From Streptomyces flaveolus (GTDB lineage Bacteria > Actinomycetota > Actinomycetes > Streptomycetales > Streptomycetaceae): 64,000 nt of DNA. The notes beneath the pieces are model-generated. The model did not search any database. It was not told the DNA's origin and was given only the letters and a program-made list of their open reading frames with translations. Position numbers and translations under genes: made by a program. Location: NCBI RefSeq assembly GCF_000716535.1, contig NZ_JNWV01000030.1, positions 1 through 64,000 of the forward strand. Direction: 5' to 3'. Positions 1 through 7,805 of this stretch are shown in pieces; within the stretch, counting starts at the first letter, position 1; each line of letters starts with the position of its first letter.

Positions 1-858
1 GGCGGGTTCCGGCGGGGCGGGTTCGGTCCCCTGGGCGGATCCTGGAGCGGAGGCGGGCGCGGTCCCCTGGGCGGACCCCGGGGTGGAGGCGGGCGCGGGC
101 CACTGGGCGGATGCCGGGGCGGGGGCGGTGGGCTGTGCGCTGTCGGTCGGTGTGACGTCCGGCGTGGTGCGCGCCTCCCGCCCGGACAGCAGCCGCAGCC
201 ACCTCCCGAGCACCCCCTTCAGCTCGGCCGGCGCCACGATCGCGTCCGCCGAACCCGCCCTGAGCTGGGACTCCGCCGTGTACGCGGCCGGGTCGGCGCC
301 GGGCGGGCGGACCCGGGAGCCGGCGAAGCCGACCTGGGCGCCGGGGAGGGCCAGGACGATGTCCGCGCCCGCGCCGAGGGTGGCCCAGCCGCCACCGGTC
401 GTCGGGTCCCGCAGGACCGCGATCTGGGGCAGCCCGGCCTCGCGGGTGAGCGCGGACTGCCGGGCCACCCGCTGGAGCTGGGTCAGCGCGAGCATGCCCT
501 CCTGCATCCGGCTGCCCCCGGTCGCGATCAACGGCACGACCGGCAGCCGGTGTTCGCGGGCGTGGGTGTACGCCGCCTCCAGCCGGTCCCCGGTGCGCTC
601 GCCCAGCGAGCCGCCCAGGAAGCCGAACTCGAACGCGATCAGGACGGCCCGGGTCCCCCCGACGCGCGCGGTGCCGCAGACGACCGACTCCCGCTCGCCG
701 GTGCGGGCAGCGGCACGGTCGCGGGAGGCGTCGTAGCCCTGCCAGCCGAGGGGGCCGTCGTCCCGCTTCGACTCCCGCACCGGGGCGGGCAGTTCACGGA
801 AGCTGTCCGCGTCCGCGACCAGCGCGAGTATCTCCCGTGCCGAGAGCCGCTCAGGCAT
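1..858 (-). CDS. Carboxyltransferase-domain protein (acyl-CoA carboxylase beta-like), 3' end outside window
   Basis: A 286-codon reading frame runs off the left edge without a stop. It starts at ATG 858 and overlaps the stop of the upstream ligase gene by 8 nt, so the two are translationally coupled. The protein has the crotonase-fold carboxyltransferase signature: FEFGFLGGSLGERTGDRL near residues 75-92, then ATGGSRMQEGMLAL and DPTTGGGWATLGAGADIVLA, which form the CoA/oxyanion region. The family transfers a carboxyl group between carboxybiotin and an acyl-CoA. No biotin carboxylase or carrier gene is visible here. With a malonyl-CoA synthetase as partner, a role in malonyl/acyl-CoA supply is the inference. 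The C-terminal part turns into a Pro/Ala/Ser/Gln-rich tail encoded by 36-bp repeats. Confidence 0.85.
   Translation of the reverse strand, partial: MPERLSAREILALVADADSFRELPAPVRESKRDDGPLGWQGYDASRDRAAARTGERESVVCGTARVGGTRAVLIAFEFGFLGGSLGERTGDRLEAAYTHAREHRLPVVPLIATGGSRMQEGMLALTQLQRVARQSALTREAGLPQIAVLRDPTTGGGWATLGAGADIVLALPGAQVGFAGSRVRPPGADPAAYTAESQLRAGSADAIVAPAELKGVLGRWLRLLSGREARTTPDVTPTDSAQPTAPAPASAQWPAPASTPGSAQGTAPASAPGSAQGTEPAPPEPA
25..132 (-). repeat. 36-bp in-frame tandem repeat in carboxyltransferase tail
   Basis: Bases 25-60 and 61-96 are consecutive 36-nt units differing at four positions; 97-132 is a third, more diverged unit. Read on the minus strand they encode 12-residue repeats of the type SAQGTAPASAPG. 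The unit keeps frame, so copy number can change without breaking the protein. Confidence 0.85.
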
Positions 859-2335
859 CGGACAGGGCCCGCTTCATGATCTTCCCCATGTCGTTGCGGG
901 GGAGCGCCTGAAGGTAACGGACGACCCGGGGGCGCTTGTGCGGGGCAAGCCGCCGCGCCACGTGGTCCGCCAACTCCTCGGCGCCCGGCGGGGTTTCCGG
1001 GTCCGCCGGGACGATCCAGGCCACGATCCGCTCGCCCAGGTCGGCGTCCGGCTCTCCGGTGACCGCCGCCTCCCGCACCCCCGGGTGCTCCAGCAGCGCG
1101 TTCTCGATCTCACCGGCCCCGATCTTGTACCCCCCGCTCTTGATCAGGTCGGTGGCCTTGCGGCCGACGATGCGGACGTAGCCGTCGGGCTCGCGCACGG
1201 CCATGTCCCCGGTGCGGAACCAGCCGTCGGCGGTGAACGCGGCGGCGGTGGCGTCGGGCCGGTTCAGGTACTCGGTGAACAGGTTCGGGCCGCGCACCTG
1301 GATCTCCCCGACGCTCTCCCCGTCGTACGCGGTGATCTCCGTGCCGTCCTCCTCCACCAGCCGCAGCTCCACGCCCGGCAGCGGCACCCCGACCGTCCCG
1401 GCCCGGGCCTCCCCGTCGGCCCGCACGCTGGTGTTCATGAGGGTCTCGGTCATGCCGTACCGCTCGATCACCCGGCGTCCGGTCGCCGCCGCGATCCGCT
1501 CGTGGTCGTGGACCGGCAGCGCGGCCGAGCCCGAGACCAGCAGCCGGGCCCCGGCGAGCGCCTTGGCCAGCTCCGGGTCGCCGGGCAGCGCCTCCGCGAT
1601 CCGGTGGTACATCGTCGGCACCCCGAACACCATGGTCGCGCCGGCGTTCAGCTCCCGGGCCACGCCCTCGGGGGAGAACCGCCCCAGGTGCCTTACGGAG
1701 CCGCCGCGCCGCAGCGGGCCCAGGACGCCCAGCACCAGCCCGTGCACGTGGAACAGCGGCAGCCCGTGCACCAGCACGTCGTCGCCGGTCCACCGCCAGG
1801 CGTCGGCGAGCGCGTCCAGGGTGGTGGCGAGGGCCCGGCGGGGGAGGACCGCGCCCTTGGGCGGGCCGGTGGTGCCGGAGGTGTAGACGATCAGCGCCGG
1901 GTCACCGTCCGAGGCCCGTTCCTGAGGGACGGCACCGGTGGCGGACGCGTCGACCTCGATCCGTGCCAGGTCACCGAACACCGGCGGGAGTTCGACGCCG
2001 GGCGCGGCGAGCACGAGGGAGGGGGCGCTGTCGGACAGGATGTGCGCCAGTTCCCGCTCGCCCGACTTCGGGTTGAGCGGCACCGCCGCCACCCCGGCGA
2101 GCAGCGCGCCCGTCACCGCGACGGCGGTCTCCAGCTCCGCGGTGGCCCATACGGCGACCCGGCCGGAGCCCTCGATCCGCGCGGCCAGGGCACCCGCGGC
2201 GCCCGCCAGCCCGCCGTACGTCAGGGACCGTGGTCCGAACCGCAGGGCGGTCCTCCCCCGGACTTCGTCCGGGGGTACCCCCGTCTCGCTGCGCTCGCCC
2301 GGACCGTCCGTCAGGGCGGGGAAGAGGGAGGACAC
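851..2335 (-). CDS. matB: Malonyl-CoA synthetase (MatB-type acyl-CoA ligase)
   Basis: A 494-residue adenylate-forming enzyme that activates malonate (and probably short alkylmalonates) with ATP and CoA. Visible motifs are the P-loop YTSGTTGPPKGAVLP, the A5 motif ERYGMTET, GWFRTGDMA, GRKATDLIKSGGYKIGAGEIE, and the C-terminal catalytic lysine in PRNDMGKIMK. It closely resembles S. coelicolor MatB (SCO2444) as I remember that sequence. I place the start at GTG 2335 because AAGGAG (2344-2349) lies 8 nt upstream; the longer frame from GTG 2344 would overlap its own binding site. Downstream it overlaps the carboxyltransferase start. An extra stretch near residues 10-25 (SETGVPPDEVRGR) seems absent from the S. 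coelicolor protein and coincides with a palindromic DNA element. Confidence 0.9.
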   Translation of the reverse strand: MSSLFPALTDGPGERSETGVPPDEVRGRTALRFGPRSLTYGGLAGAAGALAARIEGSGRVAVWATAELETAVAVTGALLAGVAAVPLNPKSGERELAHILSDSAPSLVLAAPGVELPPVFGDLARIEVDASATGAVPQERASDGDPALIVYTSGTTGPPKGAVLPRRALATTLDALADAWRWTGDDVLVHGLPLFHVHGLVLGVLGPLRRGGSVRHLGRFSPEGVARELNAGATMVFGVPTMYHRIAEALPGDPELAKALAGARLLVSGSAALPVHDHERIAAATGRRVIERYGMTETLMNTSVRADGEARAGTVGVPLPGVELRLVEEDGTEITAYDGESVGEIQVRGPNLFTEYLNRPDATAAAFTADGWFRTGDMAVREPDGYVRIVGRKATDLIKSGGYKIGAGEIENALLEHPGVREAAVTGEPDADLGERIVAWIVPADPETPPGAEELADHVARRLAPHKRPRVVRYLQALPRNDMGKIMKRALSDA

Positions 2336-2390
2336 GCGGCGCACTCCTTACTGTCGGGCGGTGCCGACTGCCGGGGACGACAGCACCTTC

Positions 2391-2996
2391 CTACACCAGG
2401 ACCCGCGTCCCGACGACAGCGCTCAGATCGGCCGCGAGCCGCAGCTCGACCGCCCGCAGCGCCGGATGCTCCAGCCAGTGCAGCCGGGCCCGGTCGACCC
2501 GGCCCTCGTGCAGCGGCGGCCATCCGGCCGCGGGCGTGAAGTCGTCCACGACGACCGTGCCGCCGGGCGCCAGCAGCCGCTCCACGTCGGCGGGCGCGTC
2601 CCCGGGCGCCTTGCCCTGCCCGCCCCCGTCGAGGACGAGCAGGTCGAAGGGGCCGTACTCCTCGATCCGCCGCCAGTCGCCGGTCAGCACGGTGACCGCG
2701 GGCCGGCCGGCGAAGACCTCGGCGGCGCGCCGCGCCCGCTCCGGATCCCGCTCGACGCTGACCAGCCGCACCCCGGGGGCGGCCCCCGACGCGAGCCAGG
2801 CCAGGCCGACACCGAGCCCGGTGCCGGTCTCCCCGATCCGGAGCCGGGCGCCGCCCGCCAGCGTGTGCAGCAGGCGGCCCTGTTCGGGCCGGCAGGAGAA
2901 GGGGAAGCCGTGCGCGCGGGCGGCGGACAGGGCGTGCCGCACGAGCGGCGGCAGCCCGTCCGCACCGGTGTACGCGTCGGTGCCGTGCTGTGCCAT
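2391..2996 (-). CDS. Class I SAM-dependent O-methyltransferase-like protein
   Basis: A 201-residue protein starting MAQHGTDAYTGADGLPPLV at ATG 2996. The Rossmann SAM-binding motif is IGETGTGLGVGLAWLASG, followed by acidic strand ends (VSVERD, LVLDGG) typical of the COG4122/MTF_3 O-methyltransferases. The later VVVDDF motif fits the metal/substrate side. No substrate can be assigned. The gene follows the MerR-PP2C gene on the same strand with a 10-nt gap, so they may be cotranscribed. The start has only a weak ribosome binding site; an in-frame start at 3059 would run back into the upstream gene. Confidence 0.75.
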   Translation of the reverse strand: MAQHGTDAYTGADGLPPLVRHALSAARAHGFPFSCRPEQGRLLHTLAGGARLRIGETGTGLGVGLAWLASGAAPGVRLVSVERDPERARRAAEVFAGRPAVTVLTGDWRRIEEYGPFDLLVLDGGGQGKAPGDAPADVERLLAPGGTVVVDDFTPAAGWPPLHEGRVDRARLHWLEHPALRAVELRLAADLSAVVGTRVLV

Positions 2997-3006
2997 GCGA
3001 CCGTTT

Positions 3007-4107
3007 CTAGCCGACGGGGACGGACGGGCGGGCGGATCGCACCACATCGGCGACGACACAACTGACGTTGTCGGGACCGCCCGCCGCGTTGGCCGCGTCG
3101 ATCAACGACCGTACGACGGCCTCCGGATCGGCCTCGGCGGCCAGCAGCCGTTCGATCAGCGCGTCGGGGACGACCCGGGTCAGCCCGTCCGAGCACAACA
3201 GGTACCGGTCCCCGGCACGGGCCTCCCGTACCCGCAGATCCGGCACCGGCGGTGTGCCGAAGGTGCCCAGCGCCTTCAGCAGCAGGGCCCGCTGCGGATG
3301 GCTCTCGGCCTCCTCCTCCGTCAGCCGTCCCTCGTCGATCAGCGACTGGACCACGCTGTGGTCGTGGGTGATGCGGAACAGCTCGCCGTCCCGCAGCAGG
3401 TACGCCCGCGTGTCCCCGATGTGCACGAGGGCCAGCTTCGACCCCGTCCACAGCAGCGCGGTCAGCGTGGTCCCGCTCTCCTCGCCGCCCTCCCCTCCGG
3501 CCCGCGCGAGGTCCTGTACGGCCTCGTTCGCCCCGCGCACCGCCTCCTCCAGCAGGTTCAGCACACTGCCGGCGGCCGGTTCCTGCTGCTCGTCCAGGAA
3601 CCTCAGCGCCGCCACCGCGGCATTGCTCGCGGGCGCCCCCGCCGGGCCGCAGCCGTCGGCGACGGCGAGCAGCCTGCGGCCCGCGTACACCGTGTCCTGG
3701 TTGGCCGGGCGGACGTGGCCGCGGTCCGAACGGGCCGCGTAACGCAGTTCCAGCATGGTGGTGTGTTCCCCTCTCGACTCACCGGTCAGCTCCTCGACGA
3801 GGAACGCGGCGAGGTCCCGCCGTACGGCCGTCTCCGCCTCCACCCGCGCCCAGTACGCCCGGATCTCCCGGGCCGCGCCCGCCGCGTCCAGGGCGCACAC
3901 CGCCCGGATCTCGGCCAGGGGCATGCCCAGGCGGCGCAGCCAGGCCACGAGCCGGGCCCGTTCCAGCTGGGCGAGGGCGTAGTAGCGGTAACCGGTGTCC
4001 GGGTCGACCCGGGCGGGCGGCAGCAGCTCCAGCTCGTCGTACAGGCGCAATGCCTTCGGTGACAGCCGGCTCGCCTTCGCGAACGCCCCGATGGTCAGCA
4101 GCTCCAT
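3007..4107 (-). CDS. MerR-type regulator fused to PP2C-family phosphatase
   Basis: A 366-residue two-domain protein. Residues 1-115 are a MerR DNA-binding region (LTIGAFAKASRLSPKALRLYDE, then the wing RVDPDTGYRYY and a dimerisation helix). Residues 125-366 are a PP2C Ser/Thr phosphatase: RSDRGHVRPANQD, ADGCG, GTTLTALLW, HIGDTRAYLLRDG, LLCSDGLT and GGPDNVSCVV, with the metal-binding aspartates present. Phosphatase fused where MerR proteins normally carry an effector domain suggests phospho-signal-linked transcription control. I start at ATG 4107 (GAGG 5 nt upstream). A MerR-type promoter with a dyad in its 19-bp spacer lies immediately upstream, which suggests autoregulation. Confidence 0.9.
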   Translation of the reverse strand: MELLTIGAFAKASRLSPKALRLYDELELLPPARVDPDTGYRYYALAQLERARLVAWLRRLGMPLAEIRAVCALDAAGAAREIRAYWARVEAETAVRRDLAAFLVEELTGESRGEHTTMLELRYAARSDRGHVRPANQDTVYAGRRLLAVADGCGPAGAPASNAAVAALRFLDEQQEPAAGSVLNLLEEAVRGANEAVQDLARAGGEGGEESGTTLTALLWTGSKLALVHIGDTRAYLLRDGELFRITHDHSVVQSLIDEGRLTEEEAESHPQRALLLKALGTFGTPPVPDLRVREARAGDRYLLCSDGLTRVVPDALIERLLAAEADPEAVVRSLIDAANAAGGPDNVSCVVADVVRSARPSVPVG

Positions 4108-4139
4108 GCGCACCTCGCGCGTCTCGTCGTCCGCCACCG

Positions 4140-4170
4140 ATGCTGGGGCTTGACCGAAGGGGAAGGTCAA
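4140..4170 (-). promoter_or_regulatory. MerR-type promoter and dyad upstream of MerR-PP2C gene
   Basis: On the minus strand, TTGACC (4170-4165) and CAGCAT (4145-4140) are separated by 19 bp, the elongated spacing characteristic of MerR-activated promoters. The inverted arms GACC/GGTC flank TTCCCCTTC within this interval. The -10 ends about 32 nt before the ATG. The same interval sits 83 nt upstream of the divergent ATP-grasp gene and could control it as well. Confidence 0.6.
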
Positions 4171-4252
4171 CAGGGGTGTCACGGTTCCCGCGGCGCTTGT
4201 TAGCCTCGCAGCCGCACCGACCGTCGAACCCGCGTACGACAGGGAGTCCGCC

Positions 4253-5158
4253 GTGCCCCGCATAGCCCTCGCCACCTACGACCCCGGAACCGGGCCGAGC
4301 AAGGACGCGGACCTGCCGGCGCTGGTGCGGGCGCTCGCGGACGCCGGTGCCGAGGCGGAGGCCCGGCACTGGGACGACCCGGCGGTGGACTGGGGCGGGT
4401 ACGACCTGGTCGTCATCCGCTCGACCTGGGACTACAGCTGGCGGGCCGCGGAGTTCGCCGCCTGGGTGGACCGGGTCGGCGCGCTGACCCGGCTGGCCAA
4501 CCCGGCCCCCGTGGTGCGCTGGAACGCCGACAAGCGTTACCTCGGGGAGCTGGCGGCGGCCGGCGTGCCCACCGTCCCCACCCGCTACCTGGCCCCCGGC
4601 GAGCCGGCCGGCCTGCCGGCCGGGCACGAGTTCGTGATCAAGCCGACCTCGGGCGCGGGCGCCCGGTTCGCCGCCCGCTACACGCCCGCCGAACGCGACA
4701 CGGCGGTACGGCACCTGGCGCGGATGCACGCGGAGGGCTTCACCGCGATGGTGCAGCCGTACATGCCGGGCATCGACGTGCGCGGTGAGCGGGCGCTGCA
4801 GTTCTTCGGCGGGCGGCTGCTGCACGTCAGCCGCAAGGGAGCCGTGCTCTCGCCCGGCACGCCGTACGACGCCGACAAGGTGGCCCACCCCGACCTGGAG
4901 CGCTGGCAGCCCACGGACGCCGAACTCGCCGTCGCCGAGAAGGCGTTGGCGGTCGTGCCCGGCGCGCCCGGGCTGCTGTACGCGCGCGTGGACCTGGTGG
5001 ACGGCGAGGACGGCGAGCCCCGCCTGATGGAACTGGAGCTGGTGGAACCCAACCTGTTCCTGTGGCTGCACCCGGACTCGCTGCCGCGCGTGACGGAAGC
5101 GATCCTCGCGGCGGCCGAGGACCCGGACCCGGCCGCCCCGGCGGTCACGCGTACCTGA
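4253..5158 (+). CDS. ATP-grasp domain protein
   Basis: A 301-residue protein from GTG 4253 with AGGGAG 6 nt upstream. The N-terminal part (DLVVIRSTWDYSWRAAEF) and central FVIKPTSGAGARFAARY, then GIDVRGERALQFFGG and LMELELVEPNLFLWL near the C-terminus, match the ATP-grasp fold of the RimK/glutathione-synthetase group: a lysine on the central beta-strand, a glycine-rich loop, and acidic Mg ligands (E-x-E-x-x-E-x-N). Such enzymes form amide or peptide bonds with ATP. The substrate is unknown. It is divergent from the MerR-PP2C gene and shares its intergenic region. Confidence 0.8.
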   Translation: MPRIALATYDPGTGPSKDADLPALVRALADAGAEAEARHWDDPAVDWGGYDLVVIRSTWDYSWRAAEFAAWVDRVGALTRLANPAPVVRWNADKRYLGELAAAGVPTVPTRYLAPGEPAGLPAGHEFVIKPTSGAGARFAARYTPAERDTAVRHLARMHAEGFTAMVQPYMPGIDVRGERALQFFGGRLLHVSRKGAVLSPGTPYDADKVAHPDLERWQPTDAELAVAEKALAVVPGAPGLLYARVDLVDGEDGEPRLMELELVEPNLFLWLHPDSLPRVTEAILAAAEDPDPAAPAVTRT

Positions 5159-5203
5159 CCGGCGCGCCCCCGCGCCCTGCCGCTTCCGATGAGGCTCCAG
5201 CTC

Positions 5204-5770
5204 TCACCGCTCCGGGGTGAGGACGGCCGTCCGCTGGAGCAGCCCCCAGGTGAACTCGGCGACCACCTGCCGCCGTACGCCGTCGCGGCCGGGGGCGGTG
5301 AGCGCCAGCCCCCACCGGGTGGGGGCGGTGCCCTCCAGCGGGCGGGCGGGGGCGAAGGCGCGGGCGGCCTCGTCGACCGTGCAGGACCAAGGGGTCAGAT
5401 CCTCCAGCGTGCGCAGCTCCGGCGCCGGCGCACCCGGCGCCCGCACCAGCCACTCGTTCCAGACTCCGCCGTCGGGCCCGACGAGCACCTCGAAGCGCAG
5501 GGCGGGCCAGAGCGGCAGGGCCCACCGCCGGGCCTCGCAGTCGACGTCGCCGAGCCGGCGCGGCACGACGGACTCCGGTTCGCCGAGGACGGAGCGGTAA
5601 CGGGCGGCGGCGCCCCGGGACCGCGGCGAGCGGACCATGGCCTGCCACCGCTTGTTGGCCTCCCGCATGTCCGCGATCGAGGCGCCCAGCCGCCGTCGGG
5701 CGTCCTCGACGAGGCCGGGGTTGTGGTCGGCCATGCGGCGCAGCAGGACCAGCTGGAAGTCCGGATCCAT
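5204..5770 (-). CDS. Conserved hypothetical protein
   Basis: A 188-residue protein beginning MDPDFQLVLLRRMADHNPGL. The first third is helical and charged (EDARRRLGASIADMREANKRWQAM); the rest contains tryptophan-rich beta-type segments (WALPLWPALRFEVLVG, GVWNEWLVRAPG). No catalytic motif is recognised. An alternative upstream start at ATG 5812 has a better binding site (GGAGAGG) but too long a spacer and would overlap the promoter of the divergent IclR gene. It is convergent with the ATP-grasp gene, 45 nt apart. Confidence 0.65.
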   Translation of the reverse strand: MDPDFQLVLLRRMADHNPGLVEDARRRLGASIADMREANKRWQAMVRSPRSRGAAARYRSVLGEPESVVPRRLGDVDCEARRWALPLWPALRFEVLVGPDGGVWNEWLVRAPGAPAPELRTLEDLTPWSCTVDEAARAFAPARPLEGTAPTRWGLALTAPGRDGVRRQVVAEFTWGLLQRTAVLTPER

Positions 5771-5811
5771 GGGTCCATGGTGCCGTGACCACGGGTGTCC
5801 CTCCCGACCCA

Positions 5812-5840
5812 TTGCCCGGGCACCTCTCCATGACTAGCCT
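5812..5840 (+). promoter_or_regulatory. Promoter of the IclR-lactonase operon
   Basis: TTGCCC (5812-5817) and TAGCCT (5835-5840) are spaced by 17 bp, a good match to the Streptomyces vegetative consensus. A transcription start near 5847 would place the operator at 5866-5904 inside the leader. Confidence 0.5.
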
Positions 5841-5865
5841 GTGTTCGTCATGCCGATCGCCTGTT

Positions 5866-5904
5866 GATATCTCGAACGTCCCGGACGTCTCGACCGCCGA
5901 TATC
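5866..5904 (+). promoter_or_regulatory. Putative IclR operator A (autoregulatory)
   Basis: GATATCTCGAACGTC (the reverse complement of GACGTTCGAGATATC) is followed by ACGTCTCGACC and a second GATATC at 5899-5904, giving an imperfect inverted repeat around the ACGTCCCGGACGT core. The GTTCGAGAT half is shared with three other promoters in this window. Confidence 0.6.
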
Positions 5905-5943
5905 GCCGACACAGGCGCTGAGACCCAAGGGAGGGGGCCGGAC

Positions 5944-6717
5944 GTGGGACGCCTCGTGCCTGCCGTGACCCGAGCTCTCGACATTCTTGAGCTGTTCCTC
6001 GACGGGGACGGGACGCTCTCCGCCCCCGACATCGTGCGCAGGCTCCAACTGCCCCGCACCACCGTGCACGAGCTGGTCACCACGCTCGCCGCCCGGTCGT
6101 ACATCGTGCAGGTGCCCGGACAGCCCGGACGGTACCGGCTCGGCGTACGCCCGTACCAGCTCGGCAGCCGCTACGCCGAGCAGCTCGACCTCGCCGCCGA
6201 GGGCCAGCAGGTGGCCCGCTCCGTCGCCGAGACCTGCGACGAGACGGTGCACGTCGCCATCCTGGAGGGCACCGACGTCATCTACATCGCCAAGGTCGAC
6301 TCCACGCACGCGGTCCGCATGGTCTCCGCCGCCGGCCGCCGGCTGCCCGCCCACTGCACCTCCGTCGGCAAGATGCTGCTGGCCTCGCTGCCCGAGCCGG
6401 AGCTGACCGCGCGGATCCCCGACGAGGCCGAACTGGTCGCGATGACCCCGAACAGCATCACCGAACCGGCCGCCCTGCGCGAGGTCCTGGCGGAGATCCG
6501 GCAGCGCGGGATCGCCGTCGAGAGCCGCGAGTCCAACCCGGACGTCTCCTGCGTGGCCGCGCCGGTCCGCGACCGCACCGGCCAGGTCGTGGCCGCGCTG
6601 TCCATCTCCGTCCCGATGATCCGCTGGAGCGACGAGCGCCGGGCCGAGCTGGAGCAGCTCGCCGCGAAGGGCGCGGCGGAACTGTCGGAGCGGCTGGGCC
6701 ACCGGAGCGCGGCATGA
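5944..6717 (+). CDS. IclR-family transcriptional regulator
   Basis: A 257-residue protein from GTG 5944, chosen because a strong GGGAGGGGG lies just upstream. The N-terminal winged helix-turn-helix spans about residues 5-65 (ALDILELFLDGDGTLSAPDIV, then LPRTTVHELVTTLAARSYI). The C-terminal effector domain (about 80-250) has the typical segments CDETVHVAILEGTDVIYIAKVDS, RLPAHCTSVGKMLLA and SCVAAPVRDRTGQVVAALSIS. The family senses small acids or sugars and usually represses. It overlaps the lactonase start (ATGA), so both are one transcript. Shared GTTCGAGATWTCG sites suggest it governs the sugar-oxidation genes elsewhere in the window. Confidence 0.9.
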   Translation: MGRLVPAVTRALDILELFLDGDGTLSAPDIVRRLQLPRTTVHELVTTLAARSYIVQVPGQPGRYRLGVRPYQLGSRYAEQLDLAAEGQQVARSVAETCDETVHVAILEGTDVIYIAKVDSTHAVRMVSAAGRRLPAHCTSVGKMLLASLPEPELTARIPDEAELVAMTPNSITEPAALREVLAEIRQRGIAVESRESNPDVSCVAAPVRDRTGQVVAALSISVPMIRWSDERRAELEQLAAKGAAELSERLGHRSAA

Positions 6718-7559
6718 CGGCGTACGAGGTCGCGGTGCGGGCGGAGGCCGCGCTCGGTGAGGGCCCCACCTGGGACCCGGCGACGGGCCGGCTGATCTGG
6801 CTGGACATCCTGGGCATGCGGCTGCACACCTACGACCCCTCCTCCGGCCGGCGCACGATCCGTACGACACCGCAGCACGTCGGCGCGGCCAAGCCCCGGG
6901 CGGGCGGCGGCCTGGTGCTCAACCTGCGGGACGGCGTGGGCCTGCTGGACCCCGACGACACGTTCCGCTGGCTGCACCACGAGCCGGTCGCGGGGCGCCG
7001 CGCGAACGATGCGGCGGTGGCGCCCGACGGGTCGTTGTGGGCGGGCACGATGCGGTACGACGAGGCGCCCGGCGGTGGCACGCTGTCCCGGCTGACGGGG
7101 GACGGCGCCGTGCGCACGGTCCTGCCGGACGTCACGGTCAGCAACGGCACCGGCTGGAGCCCCGACGGCCGCCTGATGTACTACGTCGACAGCCCCACCC
7201 GGCGCGTCGACGTCTTCGACCACGACGAGGACGGCGTCCGTGATCGCCGCACGCTGGTGGAGATCGAGGAGGGCGCGGGCTTCCCGGACGGACTGACCGT
7301 CGACGCGGAGGGCTGCGTGTGGGTGGCGCTGTGGGACGGGGGAGCGGTCCGCCGCTACACGCCCGCCGGCGAGCTGGACCGGGTGATCACCCTGCCGACC
7401 CCCCGCACGACAGCCTGCGCGTTCGGCGGCGCCGCCCTGACCGACCTCTACATCACGACAGCCCGCACGGGCCTGCCGCCCACCGACCCCCTGTCGGGCT
7501 CCCTGCTCGTGGTGCCCGGCGCCGGGCAGGGCCTGCCCCAACCGGCGTTCGAGGGCTGA
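6714..7559 (+). CDS. SMP-30/gluconolactonase family lactonase
   Basis: A 281-residue six-bladed beta-propeller. Metal and catalytic positions of the SMP-30 family are present: the glutamate in LGEGPTWD near residue 17, asparagine in RRANDAAVAPDG near 98, asparagine in VSNGTGWSPDG near 142, and aspartate in FPDGLTVDAEG near 190. The family hydrolyses aldono-lactones to aldonic acids. Given its coupling to the IclR regulator and the shared operator with the dehydrogenase/dehydratase operon, I infer hydrolysis of a galactono- or arabinono-lactone made by the zinc dehydrogenase at 26835-27839. Confidence 0.88.
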   Translation: MTAYEVAVRAEAALGEGPTWDPATGRLIWLDILGMRLHTYDPSSGRRTIRTTPQHVGAAKPRAGGGLVLNLRDGVGLLDPDDTFRWLHHEPVAGRRANDAAVAPDGSLWAGTMRYDEAPGGGTLSRLTGDGAVRTVLPDVTVSNGTGWSPDGRLMYYVDSPTRRVDVFDHDEDGVRDRRTLVEIEEGAGFPDGLTVDAEGCVWVALWDGGAVRRYTPAGELDRVITLPTPRTTACAFGGAALTDLYITTARTGLPPTDPLSGSLLVVPGAGQGLPQPAFEG

Positions 7560-7639
7560 GCCCGCCGGCGCGGCTCGGGATCGGGCCGCGCGACCAGGCG
7601 CTGACGGGGCCGCCGTGCACCACACAGTCGACGGAACCG

Positions 7640-7665
7640 CAGTTCCCCAGGGGCGCGGGGAACTG
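7640..7665. terminator. Hairpin (possible terminator) within an extragenic repeat
   Basis: CAGTTCCCC and GGGGAACTG form a perfect 9-bp stem around an 8-nt GC-rich loop. It lies between the converging lactonase and FAD-oxidoreductase genes and could act on both strands. No U-tract follows, as is common in Streptomyces. Confidence 0.5.
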
Positions 7666-7704
7666 CGCGACCGGCCTCGACGGGCCCGCGGCCGGCGGAC
7701 GGCA
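7649..7704. repeat. Dispersed extragenic repeat, copy 1
   Basis: The block contains GGGGCGCGGGGAACTGCGCGA followed by GGGCCCGCGGCCGGCGGACGGCA-type sequence. A second copy is at 7730-7786 and a shorter third at 52917-52960. Confidence 0.7.
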
Positions 7705-7729
7705 GGGACCACCCCCAGGGCCGCTCCCG

Positions 7730-7786
7730 AAGGGCCGCGGGGAACTGCGCGATCAGCCACCACGGACCCGCGGCCGGCCGACGGCA
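7730..7786. repeat. Dispersed extragenic repeat, copy 2
   Basis: Aligned with copy 1 over about 56 nt: CGCGGGGAACTGCGCGA, then a variable decamer, then CCCGCGGCCGGC(C/G)GACGGCA. The two copies are in direct orientation, offset by roughly 81 nt, and fill most of the 246-bp intergenic region. Confidence 0.7.
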
Positions 7787-7805
7787 CAAGCCGCCCCCCC
7801 GCGCC

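Noticed and set aside
938..2539. Long open frame (533 codons) opposite matB, with several others of 300-600 codons opposite real genes (for example 2230-4062, 13244-15058, 47093-49873, 53158-55920)
   Set aside because: Compositions are Arg/Gly/Pro/Ala-biased with no domain resemblance. They mirror third-position GC bias of the true genes on the other strand.
4253..5158. ATP-grasp gene as a displaced part of the Ter biosynthetic module
   Set aside because: It is 53 kb away, pairs with the MerR-PP2C gene, and is of the RimK/glutathione-synthetase type; no evidence ties it to the Ter genes.
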